This document shows, in pieces, positions 9,094 through 17,546 of a stretch of DNA of 64,000 bases. A program made the translations under genes and the position numbers. The DNA comes from Acinetobacter portensis (lineage in GTDB: Bacteria > Pseudomonadota > Gammaproteobacteria > Pseudomonadales > Moraxellaceae): the NCBI RefSeq assembly GCF_023158935.1, contig NZ_CP096120.1, positions 1,488,001 through 1,552,000 on the forward strand, read 5' to 3'. The notes beneath the pieces are model-generated. The model ran no database searches, was not told the DNA's origin, and was given only the letters and a program-made list of their open reading frames with translations. Each line of letters starts with the position of its first letter. Position 1 is the first letter of the stretch.

Positions 9094-10400
9094 TGAAGAC
9101 GACACAAATAAAATTATTATGTAAAGCAAGTGTTCTTGCGCTGAGCATTTCATTCGCAGCACCCGTATTTGCTCAAAACTCAAATGAAGTTGTGGCTGTC
9201 GTTGACAACAATGTAATTCTAAAAAGTGATTTAGCTCAGAGTGTGGCTGAAATTCAGCGTCGCTTCCAAGCACAAAAACAAGAATTACCACCGCAACAAA
9301 TTCTTGAGCAGCAAGCTTTAGAGCAACTTATTATCCGCCAAGCACAACTTGAACAAGTTGCACGCTTTAATGTTAAGCCTGATGAAAAAGCATTAAATGA
9401 TGCAGTTCTTAGCGTTGCAAGCCAATCTGGTATTAAAAGCTTAGCAGCATTTCAACAAAAGTTAGATGCTCAACAACCTGGTACCTATGCAGCTGTTCGT
9501 AGTCGTATAGCAGAAGACTTGGCAATTAACCGCTTACGTCAACAAGTAGTAATGTCACGTATTAAAATTAGTGACAAAGATGTTGCAAACTTCTTAAAAA
9601 CACCTCAAGGTCAAGCAGCTCTTGGCAACCAAGTACATGTACTTCACATCCGTGTATCGGGTTCTGGTGATATTCAAACCACTGCTCAACAAATACGTAA
9701 AGAGTTCAGCAATAATAATGATGTAAAGGCACTTGCTAAACAGTTTTCATCAAATGATGTAAAAGTTGACGGTGCAGATATGGGCTTTAGAAGCTTATCG
9801 AATATCCCTGCTGAACTAGCTGCACGTGTAAGCCCTCTTGACGTTGGTCAAACAACTGACCTTATTACTGTTCCAGATGGTATTCACATTTTAAAACTTA
9901 TTGATCGCAAATCTAGCGAACAAAAAGCAATTGTTCCACAATATCAAACTCGTCATATTTTAATTCAACCTTCGGAGGTTGTTAGCCCTGAAAATGCAAA
10001 ACAAACAATTGATAGCATTTATAAGCGCTTAAAAGCTGGTGAAGATTTTGCGGTACTTGCATCAACATTCTCCAACGATACTGGTTCTGCACGTGATGGT
10101 GGTAGCCTTGGCTGGGTAACTCCCGGTGTAATGGTACCTGAGTTCGAAGCAAAGATGAAAAGTACAGCCGAGGGACAAATTAGTGAACCATTCCAATCTC
10201 AATTCGGATGGCACATTCTAGAGGTTACCGACACACGTCAACAAGATATGACAAGCCAATATCAAGAACGTATGGCACGTCAAATTCTTGGAGAACGTCA
10301 ATTTGATACTGAACTTGACAGCTGGTTAAGAGAAGTTCGAAATAATGCTTTTGTTGAAATTAAAGACCCAAGTTTAGATCGTAAAAACAACGGTAAATAA
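9093..10400 (+). CDS. surA: Periplasmic chaperone / peptidyl-prolyl isomerase SurA
   Basis: SurA escorts unfolded outer-membrane proteins, including LptD, through the periplasm. The protein has a signal peptide ending at the AQNSNEVVAVVD region, a SurA N-terminal chaperone domain, and two parvulin rotamase domains starting near VHVLHIRV (about residue 180) and TRHILIQPSE (about residue 285). The second carries the well-formed GGSLGWVTPG segment. The ATG at 9093 overlaps the lptD stop. An upstream in-frame GTG at 9078 would add five residues before the signal peptide and is less likely. Confidence 0.95.
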   Translation: MKTTQIKLLCKASVLALSISFAAPVFAQNSNEVVAVVDNNVILKSDLAQSVAEIQRRFQAQKQELPPQQILEQQALEQLIIRQAQLEQVARFNVKPDEKALNDAVLSVASQSGIKSLAAFQQKLDAQQPGTYAAVRSRIAEDLAINRLRQQVVMSRIKISDKDVANFLKTPQGQAALGNQVHVLHIRVSGSGDIQTTAQQIRKEFSNNNDVKALAKQFSSNDVKVDGADMGFRSLSNIPAELAARVSPLDVGQTTDLITVPDGIHILKLIDRKSSEQKAIVPQYQTRHILIQPSEVVSPENAKQTIDSIYKRLKAGEDFAVLASTFSNDTGSARDGGSLGWVTPGVMVPEFEAKMKSTAEGQISEPFQSQFGWHILEVTDTRQQDMTSQYQERMARQILGERQFDTELDSWLREVRNNAFVEIKDPSLDRKNNGK

Positions 10401-10415
10401 ACTTCAATTATTCTT

Positions 10416-10449
10416 AAAAAAAGAGCTTCTATATAGAAGCTCTTTTTTT
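10416..10449 (+). terminator. Rho-independent terminator after surA
   Basis: An 8-bp GC-containing stem GAGCTTCT / AGAAGCTC with a 4-base loop is flanked by a run of A on the left and seven T on the right. The symmetry means it could also act on leftward transcripts leaving the adjacent IS element. Confidence 0.85.
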
Positions 10450-10481
10450 AAATTGAGCTTTTCTCAAATATAAAAAAGCCT

Positions 10482-10491
10482 CTCAATTGAG
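10482..10491. repeat. Left copy of palindromic 10-bp target-site duplication
   Basis: CTCAATTGAG is repeated exactly at 11883-11892 on the other side of the IS4-family element. The sequence is its own reverse complement. With the flanking AAAAAAGCCT on the left and AGGCTTTTTT on the right, one copy rebuilds a perfect terminator hairpin that the insertion has split. Confidence 0.9.
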
Positions 10492-10505
10492 ATAATGCCA
10501 GTCAG

Positions 10506-11810
10506 TTAAGAAATTGACTGGCATTTTCTTGGATATTTTTGTGCTTTAATTTTCACTACTCGCGGACATTGCCTTTGCCTTTTTTCAGGTAATACAAATA
10601 TTTTAGATTGTTCAAATAATTGCGCTAAATGTTTGGGTAGGTTTCCTGCTGATTCTAAAGGTGTGTGCCTTAAGATATTGATAATACTCATGGATGCAAT
10701 ATGGAAACTGATCCTTAAAGGACTCACCTTTGCATGTTCAGCGATAAACCTCATCTGTCTTCTTAAGATATTATATGCAATAAATACCCCCCACAATTCT
10801 TGATAGACCAAATCAGGTTGTTTGCTTCTTAAAATCCTTGCATCCTGTAAATCACTTTTAATTTCCCGATAACACATTTCTATTTCCCAACGCTGGATAT
10901 AAAGCATTGCAAGGTCTTTGAATGGATAAACTTTAGAATCTGTTAATGATGTAATGTAACATCTTATTTTCCCTGCATATTCAACTTCAATTAAACGTGC
11001 TTCCCAATAGTCACCCAATGACGGATTTATCTTTTTTGCTCTTGCTGAAACAGGCATTTTGATCTGAAAGTCATGGGCCGCATTATGATGAATCACTTCA
11101 TAACGCAGGTTGTCCTTTGCTCGCATCAACCAATGACTCTCTTCTGCCTGAGATTGCCAACTCACTAAAAAATCAGCAGAGAAGTAAGCACGATCAAATA
11201 GGGTAATACTGCGAACTGGTGCTTTTAATTGACTGGCTAAGGTTAATTCACCTTGATCCATACTGCCAATTTGGGCATCAATCATTTCATGTGTATTGGT
11301 ATTCACTAGGCAAGTCGCTCTGACTTGTGGGTAAGGGGCAGCTGCTGTTTTGCCTTTGGATGAACCAAAGTGCTTAAAGTTTTCTTCTGTATGAGGCATA
11401 GACCAAACCACACCATCTACAGCACAAACGCATAGACCGTGAAAGTTGCTATATTGTTGTTGTGAGTCTTTAAACCATGCCTGACTTAATGTCGAAAATA
11501 AAGCACTCATGGGTTCTAATCCTAAGCGCTGTCTTGCTTGTACGGATGCACTCGGTACACAGTATTCTGCCGTACCGAAAACAAGTTGCAATTGTTGAAC
11601 CACATACCAAATCGGCTGATTTCGAAATAGAGCAAGTCCGATCACCAGCCAAACAACATGTTCAGCAGGCAGTTTTCTTTTTCGAATTGATGCTTTACCT
11701 GTTTGGTTTAAGCAATCTTCAATCCAGTTTAAATCAATCAATTCACTGAATTGTGAAAGTGAAGGTAGGGTTTGTTTTAATGTTAAATCTAGATTCTGAG
11801 ATAAATTCAT
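10506..11810 (-). CDS. IS4-family DDE transposase
   Basis: This is a full-length 434-aa transposase. An IS4 N-terminal domain (about residues 20-120) precedes the DDE catalytic core, with VDGVVW and LFDRAYFSADFL as candidate DDE aspartate segments. The family motif WEIEMCYREIKSDL follows (Y-R-E-K). There is no frameshift, so the element is probably competent. The ATG is only two bases from a strong hairpin at 11813-11842, and no good ribosome-binding site is exposed, which suggests deliberately poor expression. Confidence 0.92.
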   Translation of the reverse strand: MNLSQNLDLTLKQTLPSLSQFSELIDLNWIEDCLNQTGKASIRKRKLPAEHVVWLVIGLALFRNQPIWYVVQQLQLVFGTAEYCVPSASVQARQRLGLEPMSALFSTLSQAWFKDSQQQYSNFHGLCVCAVDGVVWSMPHTEENFKHFGSSKGKTAAAPYPQVRATCLVNTNTHEMIDAQIGSMDQGELTLASQLKAPVRSITLFDRAYFSADFLVSWQSQAEESHWLMRAKDNLRYEVIHHNAAHDFQIKMPVSARAKKINPSLGDYWEARLIEVEYAGKIRCYITSLTDSKVYPFKDLAMLYIQRWEIEMCYREIKSDLQDARILRSKQPDLVYQELWGVFIAYNILRRQMRFIAEHAKVSPLRISFHIASMSIINILRHTPLESAGNLPKHLAQLFEQSKIFVLPEKRQRQCPRVVKIKAQKYPRKCQSIS

Positions 11811-11812
11811 AA

Positions 11813-11842
11813 AAAAAGAGCGTATTTACATACGCTCTTTTT
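11813..11842 (-). terminator. Terminator-like hairpin directly upstream of the transposase ATG
   Basis: A perfect 13-bp stem (11813-11825 with 11830-11842) has a 4-base loop. Read on the transposase strand it is followed by seven T and then ATG. This is an intrinsic-terminator or RBS-blocking structure placed where transcripts entering the element would meet it. Comparable protection from read-through is known for other insertion sequences such as IS10 and IS50. Confidence 0.7.
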
Positions 11843-11882
11843 ACAGCATTTTAACTTTTTTTGCTTAACTGACTGGCATTAT

Positions 11883-11892
11883 CTCAATTGAG
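11883..11892. repeat. Right copy of palindromic 10-bp target-site duplication
   Basis: CTCAATTGAG is identical to 10482-10491. The adjacent AGGCTTTTTT (11893-11902) is the right arm and T-run of the terminator that originally stood between the convergent surA and hfq genes. Confidence 0.9.
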
Positions 11893-11915
11893 AGGCTTTT
11901 TTGAGTATTCAAAAA

Positions 11916-12431
11916 TTAACGATTATTTTCGTCTTCTTGAACATCATCAAATTTAGTTTCGCCAGCTTCAAAGCCACCTTGACCACCAAAGCCACCTTGA
12001 CCACCGAAGCCACCTTGTTGACCAAAGCCGCCTTGTTGACCGCCAAAGCCGCCTTGTTGACCACCGAAGCCACCTTGACCACCGAAGCCACCTTGACCAC
12101 CGAAGCCACCTTGACCACCGAAGCCACCTTGACCACCGAAGCCACCAGCTTGACCACCAAAACCAGCGCCTTGTTGACCACCAAAACCAGCAGCGCCTTG
12201 AGCACCAGCAGGAGCACCAGCAGGACGTGGATTACGTGCAGGAACAACAGTTGAAATTGCATGCTTGTAAACCATTTGGCTTACTGTGTTTTTCAATAAA
12301 ACAACGTATTGGTCAAATGACTCAATATGACCTTGCAACTTAATACCGTTTACAAGAAAAATAGAAACTGGAATACGTTCTTTACGGAGAGAATTTAAGA
12401 ACGGATCTTGTAACGTTTGACCTTTAGACAT
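11916..12431 (-). CDS. hfq: RNA-binding protein Hfq with long glycine-rich tail
   Basis: This is the Sm-like RNA chaperone that pairs small RNAs with mRNAs. The first 66 residues form a normal Hfq core ([19 protein letters not shown], then [10 protein letters not shown] as the Sm2 motif). The remaining 100 or so residues are unusual: a glycine, glutamine and phenylalanine repeat (GGFGGQ units) ending in an acidic tip (EDENN). Acinetobacter Hfq proteins are known for this kind of extension, versus about 102 aa in E. coli. A GGAG ribosome-binding site precedes the ATG. It lies downstream of miaA on the same strand, as in many gammaproteobacteria. Its terminator has been split by the IS. Confidence 0.95.
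   Translation of the reverse strand: MSKGQTLQDPFLNSLRKERIPVSIFLVNGIKLQGHIESFDQYVVLLKNTVSQMVYKHAISTVVPARNPRPAGAPAGAQGAAGFGGQQGAGFGGQAGGFGGQGGFGGQGGFGGQGGFGGQGGFGGQQGGFGGQQGGFGQQGGFGGQGGFGGQGGFEAGETKFDDVQEDENNR
11967..12184. repeat. Tandem 18-bp repeats encoding the GGFGGQ tail of Hfq
   Basis: The hfq 3' half is built from near-identical 18-bp units (one unit is ccaccgaagccaccttga on the plus strand), with five or so consecutive close copies around 12060-12150 and degenerate copies on both sides. Such arrays can change copy number by slippage in steps of six residues without breaking the frame. Confidence 0.85.
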
Positions 12432-12525
12432 GTTATAACTCCAAAAATTTTAAAAATATCAGCGCAAAAACTATCTTTATTTTTCAATTAAAAATTATCA
12501 AAAAGACAGTGGTGTAAATTCTGCT

Positions 12526-13470
12526 TTAATCGTAAAAGTTTCGCAAGTCTTCTTGTGCTTGCTTTACTGTACAGAATGTTTGAATTGTATGCGTTTTTTG
12601 CAAAGATCTTAACCAAGTATATTGACGTTTTGCAAGTTGTCGTGTTGCAAATAAAGCTTTGTCTTCCATCTCTGCTATCTTATTGTGAGATCTATCACCA
12701 TTTTTAAGAAAATCTAACACTTGGCGGTAACCAACTGAGCGCATTGATGGCAAATTTTCGTTTAAATCGTATTTTTCAATCAAGGACTCAACCTCACTCA
12801 AAAAACCGATATCCCACATTATTTTTAGTCGTTGCTCTATTCGCTTGTGCAATTCTACACGATCAGGCATCAATGCGTAGTTATGAAATTTGTAACGATA
12901 TGGTAAGTTTTTAGGCTGTTCTGCTTGTAATTGTGTAATTGGCTGCCCTGTTAACTTATAAACTTCTAATGCACGAATAATACGCTGCTTATCACTTACA
13001 TTAAATTTTTGCCCTGCCAATGGATCTATAGCACATAAATCTGCATAAACAACATCCCAACCTTCACTTTCTGCTTTTGCTTCAATTTCATCACGAATAG
13101 CTTGGTCTGCATTTGGTAAATTACTTGAAAGACCTTCGAGCAAAGCTTTGAAATACAGCATTGTTCCCCCCACCAAAATCGGTGTTTTTCCCTTCGCATG
13201 TATTTGATCAATCAATAAAGATGCATCATCTACAAATTGCGCAGCGGAATAAACTTCAAGAGGTGAAATAATATCAATCAAATGATGCGGATATAGCTCC
13301 TGCTCGGCTTTTGTAGGTTTTGCAGTACCAATGTCCATATCTTTATAAACAAGCGCAGAATCGACTGAAATAAGCTCAAAACCACCCTTTTCATATAGCT
13401 CACATGCCAAAGCGGTTTTACCACTTGCAGTTGGCCCCATTAAATTGATGACCGGCAATTGATTTGACAT
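12526..13470 (-). CDS. miaA: tRNA dimethylallyltransferase MiaA
   Basis: MiaA adds the dimethylallyl group to A37 of tRNAs that read UNN codons, the first step to ms2i6A. The P-loop GPTASGKT lies at residues 12-19, and the substrate-binding [16 protein letters not shown] and [11 protein letters not shown] segments follow. It is 314 aa, the standard length. The stop is followed after 94 bp by hfq, and the start is 6 bp from the end of mutL, so it belongs to the tsaE-mutL-miaA-hfq series. Confidence 0.95.
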   Translation of the reverse strand: MSNQLPVINLMGPTASGKTALACELYEKGGFELISVDSALVYKDMDIGTAKPTKAEQELYPHHLIDIISPLEVYSAAQFVDDASLLIDQIHAKGKTPILVGGTMLYFKALLEGLSSNLPNADQAIRDEIEAKAESEGWDVVYADLCAIDPLAGQKFNVSDKQRIIRALEVYKLTGQPITQLQAEQPKNLPYRYKFHNYALMPDRVELHKRIEQRLKIMWDIGFLSEVESLIEKYDLNENLPSMRSVGYRQVLDFLKNGDRSHNKIAEMEDKALFATRQLAKRQYTWLRSLQKTHTIQTFCTVKQAQEDLRNFYD

Positions 13471-13476
13471 GTACAG

Positions 13477-15420
13477 CTACTCTCCTCGAGCAAAAAGTTT
13501 ATCTAGTTGAGCCAATGGAAATGCTCGCCAAGTTGGTCGACCATGATTACATTGACTTGCAAATTCTGTTTGCTCCATTTGACGAAGCAATGCATTCATT
13601 TCAGACAGGCTTAACAATCGATGCGCGCGTACTGCACTATGACATGCCATTCCTGCCAAAATTTGATCTCGTTTTTGCAATAAAGCTTGGGCTTCATCAT
13701 TTGGATCTAAATCATTTAAAAGTTCAGGAACAAGTGATTCAAAATCTGCCTTATGCAAAATTGCAGGTACGCCACGTACAATCACTTGATCATCACCATA
13801 TTGGTCTATTTCAAGCCCCAAACGTGCCAATTGATCTTTTAATTCATCAATACGCATGGCTTGCATACGACTAATATTTATAACTTTAGGAATTAACAAT
13901 TGTTGCGAAGTCCAAAATTCAGGTTTATCCCAAGCAGATTTCATTTGTTGCAATACAATTCGCTCATGTGCTGCATGCATATCAACAATAATTAAGCCTT
14001 CGGTATTTTGCGCAAGAATATAAATACCATGTAGTTGCGCAATCGCAATACCTAAAGGATGCTCATCGACCTTTGGTGCTGCATCAAAAGTACTTAATTC
14101 ATGATCTGAAGATGTTTGATCTACATTTTCACGCAAAGGTGCTAAATAAGTTTTAAGCACATTATTGAGTTGCTGTGAACCCGCATACGAATTTCGATTT
14201 TGCTGAGCATAATGAACAGTAGGCTGACTGGCATTAAATTCGGTTAATAATTCCGTTGATACTTGTGATTCTTGCTCTGATGCCACTTGTTCTTTATGTA
14301 ATTGGAACTGCTCTTGATAACGTGGTTGTGCTTGATAAGGTTGCGCTTGTTCCGCAACATCCAGCTTCATTGCAGATGATAAATCTGCTGTCGCGGTTTG
14401 AAATTGAGCTAATGTATTTTTTGCATAGTGACGAACAAACTCATGAACTTCACGTTGATTTAAAAAACGAATTTCATGTTTAGTCGGATGTACGTTTACA
14501 TCAATATTTTCAGGTTCAACTTCTAAAAACAACAAATATGCTGCATGTTGATGTCCATGTAAAATACCATCATAAGCCATACGTAGCGCATGAGAGATAG
14601 TTTTGTCTTTCACAATACGACCATTCACATAAACATATTGTACGTCTGCTTGTGAACGTGCGTCTGAAGGATGACCAAGCCAACCTGTTAAACGCATAGA
14701 AATACTATCGGAATCTATCCAATATGCATTTTCTGTAAAAGCACGTCCCAATAATTGCTGAACGCGCTGATAACGAAGCTCGCCACTATCTGCAATAGGC
14801 AAATTGAGCTTTATTGTGCCATTGTGCTCAAGCACGAATCGAATATCAAAATGAGTAAGCGCTAAACGTCGAACTATTTCTTCAATATGACCAAATTCTG
14901 TGCCTGGTTTTTTTAAGAATTTACGACGCGCAGGTACATTAAAAAATAAATCTTGCACACGAATATGTGTGCCTTTTGGCGTTGCAACAGCTTGAATTTC
15001 TTGACGATCAAATGCTGTTCCATTTACTTCAACCTGATAACCAATACCTTCATCATTTTGGCTACTGGTTAAGGTTAAACGAGAGACTGCTGCAATTGAT
15101 GCAAGCGCTTCACCACGAAAACCCAAACTTACAATCGCGTGTAAATCTTCAGAAGTTTGAATTTTACTAGTTGCATGGCGCATAACAGCCAAAGATAAAT
15201 CATTAGGATGAATACCTTTACCGTTATCCATAATTTCTATAAGCGTACTTCCGCCCTGTTCAACACGAATAATGAGTTCGGTTGCACCTGCATCAATTGA
15301 GTTTTCAAGTAATTCCTTGACCACAGATGCAGGACGTTCAATTACTTCACCTGCTGCAATTTGGTTGGCTAATGCAGCATCAAGTGTTCGAATACGACGT
15401 ACGCTTAATTCATCACGCAT
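13477..15420 (-). CDS. mutL: DNA mismatch repair protein MutL
   Basis: MutL links MutS mismatch recognition to strand incision. The GHKL ATPase domain shows ELLENSIDAGATEL, MDNGKGIH and SLGFRGEAL in the first 110 residues. A low-complexity linker rich in Q (about 335-430) precedes the C-terminal dimerisation domain with DMHAAHER and the late CNHGRPT motif. The position usually occupied by the last Glu of the DQHA(X)2E(X)4E endonuclease motif is Gln here. The ATG at 15420 overlaps the tsaE stop. A GTG at 15432 is the alternative start. Confidence 0.95.
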   Translation of the reverse strand: MRDELSVRRIRTLDAALANQIAAGEVIERPASVVKELLENSIDAGATELIIRVEQGGSTLIEIMDNGKGIHPNDLSLAVMRHATSKIQTSEDLHAIVSLGFRGEALASIAAVSRLTLTSSQNDEGIGYQVEVNGTAFDRQEIQAVATPKGTHIRVQDLFFNVPARRKFLKKPGTEFGHIEEIVRRLALTHFDIRFVLEHNGTIKLNLPIADSGELRYQRVQQLLGRAFTENAYWIDSDSISMRLTGWLGHPSDARSQADVQYVYVNGRIVKDKTISHALRMAYDGILHGHQHAAYLLFLEVEPENIDVNVHPTKHEIRFLNQREVHEFVRHYAKNTLAQFQTATADLSSAMKLDVAEQAQPYQAQPRYQEQFQLHKEQVASEQESQVSTELLTEFNASQPTVHYAQQNRNSYAGSQQLNNVLKTYLAPLRENVDQTSSDHELSTFDAAPKVDEHPLGIAIAQLHGIYILAQNTEGLIIVDMHAAHERIVLQQMKSAWDKPEFWTSQQLLIPKVINISRMQAMRIDELKDQLARLGLEIDQYGDDQVIVRGVPAILHKADFESLVPELLNDLDPNDEAQALLQKRDQILAGMACHSAVRAHRLLSLSEMNALLRQMEQTEFASQCNHGRPTWRAFPLAQLDKLFARGE

Positions 15421-15889
15421 GCTTAAAAGCACTCTCTAAGGCTTGTTGTAATTCAGAAGATGAAGATGTAAGTGTCACAATACGTGTTAATTCATCTTCA
15501 GATTTTTCAATATTAATAATCAATTCTGCTTCAGGAATTTCTTCACCACCTTTCGATGGCCATTCAAATAAAAATAAAGCATTTTCAGTTTCTAAATAAT
15601 CACGAATACCCATAAGTTCTAGCTCATAAGGATCGTTTAAGCGATATAAATCGAAATGAAAAATATCTTTACCTGAAATATTGTAAGGCTCAACCAATGT
15701 ATACGTTGGACTTTTCACAGAACCTTGATGTCCCATACTTTGTAGTAAGTATCTGGTAAGTGTAGTTTTTCCTGCACCCAAATCACCAATCAAATAAACC
15801 ACACCTTTGTTGAAATGTGTTGCCAAAACCTGAGCTAAATTTTGGGTATCATTTTCACTATTAAGCTGTAAATTAAATGAATACTGCAT
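15413..15889 (-). CDS. tsaE: tRNA threonylcarbamoyladenosine biosynthesis ATPase TsaE
   Basis: TsaE is the small P-loop ATPase needed with TsaB and TsaD to make t6A37 on ANN-decoding tRNAs. The Walker A motif GDLGAGKTTLTRYL and the VKSPTYTLVEPY switch region are clear. It is about 158 aa from the ATG at 15889; an in-frame TTG at 15910 would add seven residues. It overlaps the mutL start by 8 bp. Confidence 0.93.
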   Translation of the reverse strand: MQYSFNLQLNSENDTQNLAQVLATHFNKGVVYLIGDLGAGKTTLTRYLLQSMGHQGSVKSPTYTLVEPYNISGKDIFHFDLYRLNDPYELELMGIRDYLETENALFLFEWPSKGGEEIPEAELIINIEKSEDELTRIVTLTSSSSELQQALESAFKHA

Positions 15890-16019
15890 AATACTCACGA
15901 TATGAAACAAAAGAATAATTATGATAGCATCGCACCGCTTTAAAGCCTATGTAAACGTAGCGAAATGTATAATTTTAATACGTGAAATTTTGACTGAAAC
16001 ACAACAGTTTGATGCCTAA

Positions 16020-16928
16020 ATGATGAATACTCTCGAATTTTCACCACCAATGATTAATGGCGTGAGCGCAAGCAAGGTTTTTTTAGCAAAAATTACCACT
16101 GCACCAAGTAGCGTATTCGAATATTTATGTCAGGAATTCCACCATATTTCATCTAATGAATGGCAACAACGCTTTGAAGATGGCTTAATTTATGACGCTT
16201 TGGGAAATCGATTAACCATACAATCTGCTTATATTGCAGAATCACATGTGTTTTATTACCGCTTTTTAGCACATGAAATTCACGTGCCATTTGAACATCA
16301 TATTTTATTTGAAAATGAACATTTACTTGTGGTCGATAAACCACATTTTTTAACCATGAGTCCTACAGGACAATATGTACAAGAAACGCTTTTAGTTCGA
16401 TTAAAAAAACAAACCAATAATGAATTTTTAACACCAATTCATCGACTAGATAGAGAAACAGCAGGTGTTGTTTTATTTTCTAAAAAAGTTGAAAGTCGTG
16501 GGATCTATCAACAAATGTTTGCAGAACGTAATGTTCAAAAAACTTATCATGCAATTGCACCTTATAAAAAAGAACTTAATTTTCCTTTCAATATTCAACT
16601 ACGAATGGAAAAAGGTGAACCTTTTTATATAATGAAAATTGTAGATGGCACTCCCAATAGCGAAACGGAAATCCAACTTTTAGAACATAACAACACTTGG
16701 GCAAAGTATTTATTAAACCCCAAAACAGGTAAGCAACATCAACTTAGAGTTCACTTAAATTCACTTGATATTGCAATTAAAAACGACCCTTTTTACCCAA
16801 TTCTAAAACATAAAGATGATGCTGACTTTTCACAGCCATTACAGCTTTTAGCAAAAGAAATATCATTTACAGATCCTTTACTATTCACACAAATGCAGTT
16901 TAAATCTCAATTTGAATTGACACTGTAA
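16020..16928 (+). CDS. RluA-family RNA pseudouridine synthase
   Basis: This enzyme isomerises uridine to pseudouridine in rRNA or tRNA. The catalytic motif HRLDRETAG with its invariant Asp is present near residue 143, followed by the KTYHAIAP strand and a C-terminal KQHQLRVH segment typical of RluA enzymes. It is 302 aa. There is no clear N-terminal S4 domain; the first 90 residues look like the divergent N-terminus of the lesser-studied RluA subgroup. The exact target nucleotide cannot be assigned. It is a single-gene unit diverging from tsaE. Confidence 0.85.
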   Translation: MMNTLEFSPPMINGVSASKVFLAKITTAPSSVFEYLCQEFHHISSNEWQQRFEDGLIYDALGNRLTIQSAYIAESHVFYYRFLAHEIHVPFEHHILFENEHLLVVDKPHFLTMSPTGQYVQETLLVRLKKQTNNEFLTPIHRLDRETAGVVLFSKKVESRGIYQQMFAERNVQKTYHAIAPYKKELNFPFNIQLRMEKGEPFYIMKIVDGTPNSETEIQLLEHNNTWAKYLLNPKTGKQHQLRVHLNSLDIAIKNDPFYPILKHKDDADFSQPLQLLAKEISFTDPLLFTQMQFKSQFELTL

Positions 16929-16948
16929 TTTCATCGTAATTACAGTGT
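16920..16948. repeat. 11-bp inverted repeat overlapping the pseudouridine synthase stop codon
   Basis: ACACTGTAATT (16920-16930) and AATTACAGTGT (16938-16948) are exact reverse complements with a 7-base spacer. No T-run follows, so it is a weak terminator at best. It sits 25 bp upstream of the promoter of the RelB/DinJ-like gene and could be its operator. Confidence 0.5.
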
Positions 16949-16972
16949 GTGAAAATAAATACTGTATATTTA

Positions 16973-17000
16973 TTGAAATTACGTTAAGTTCCTTTACAAT
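16973..17000 (+). promoter_or_regulatory. Candidate promoter for the RelB/DinJ-like gene
   Basis: TTGAAA (16973-16978) and TACAAT (16995-17000) are 16 bp apart, 40 bp upstream of the ATG at 17040. This is by inspection only. Confidence 0.5.
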
Positions 17001-17039
17001 AAACGCATAAAATTTAAGTAATTTGCCGTTATAAAAATC

Positions 17040-17375
17040 ATGAGAAAAACTGAAGTTTATCAAGTCCGTTTGGACTCACAAGAAAAGAAACAAGCCTTTG
17101 CTGTATTCAAACAGCTAGGGATCACACCTGCTCAAGCTGTGCGATTGTTTTTTAAGCAAGTTGTGCTCACGAAATCAATCCCCTTTTCCATTGAAAATCA
17201 GAACATCAATCTTGAACAACTGATTAAATTAAGAAAGCTTAAACAAGAACAAAAAGGTTCAGATAATGAATCGGCAAATACATCGGTAAGTAATCATGAA
17301 CTCATGTTGGATGATGATGACAGCGATTTATTTGAAGAATTAAATGCTTTATTAGGTGATTCTGACAAAGTTTAA
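17040..17375 (+). CDS. RelB/DinJ-family antitoxin-like protein without a partner toxin
   Basis: The first 60 residues match the ribbon-helix-helix fold of RelB/DinJ antitoxins: a beta strand (VYQVRLD), a helix, GITPAQAVRLFFKQVV, then IPFSIE. The C-terminal half is highly charged and ends in an acidic DDDDSDLFEEL stretch. It is 111 aa, a little longer than DinJ. A toxin would normally start within a few bases downstream, but here a strong terminator and the opposite-strand rsuA follow. It therefore looks like an orphan antitoxin or a regulator derived from one. The family is fairly sure, the function unknown. Confidence 0.75.
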   Translation: MRKTEVYQVRLDSQEKKQAFAVFKQLGITPAQAVRLFFKQVVLTKSIPFSIENQNINLEQLIKLRKLKQEQKGSDNESANTSVSNHELMLDDDDSDLFEELNALLGDSDKV

Positions 17376-17437
17376 TATCTAAACTTCATCTAATTTTCTC
17401 ATATATTTTTATTGTGCTTCATATATGAAATTCTATA

Positions 17438-17479
17438 CATGGAGTAATTTAGAATCCGTCTAAATTACTCCATGTTTTT
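17438..17479 (+). terminator. Strong hairpin terminator between the antitoxin-like gene and rsuA
   Basis: A perfect 16-bp stem (17438-17453 with 17459-17474) with a 5-base loop is followed by TTTTTA. It can serve the rightward gene. A leftward role for rsuA is weaker because the opposite flank lacks a T-run. Confidence 0.75.
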
Positions 17480-17546
17480 ATTATTAGATTTTAAAACTTC
17501 TAAGCATGTTTTAAATCTAGTTTCAAATAACAATACAATTTACAGA

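Larger units (their letters stand above)
10492..11882 (-). mobile_element. Complete IS4-family insertion sequence (1391 bp)
   Basis: The element is bounded by perfect 19-bp inverted repeats at 10492-10510 and 11864-11882 and flanked by a 10-bp target duplication. It encodes one intact transposase reading leftward. The transposase's Y-R-E-K motif and the duplication length place it in the IS4 family. It is different from the ISAba1 copy at 34152. The insertion separates surA and hfq but breaks no coding sequence. I do not assign an ISfinder name. Confidence 0.9.

Noticed and set aside
11901..12262. Long open frames with Thr/Ala/Leu or Val/Ala/Ser repeats across the hfq 3' half, on both strands
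   Set aside because: They are frame shadows of the 18-bp glycine-rich repeats of hfq, with no ribosome-binding site and no independent support.
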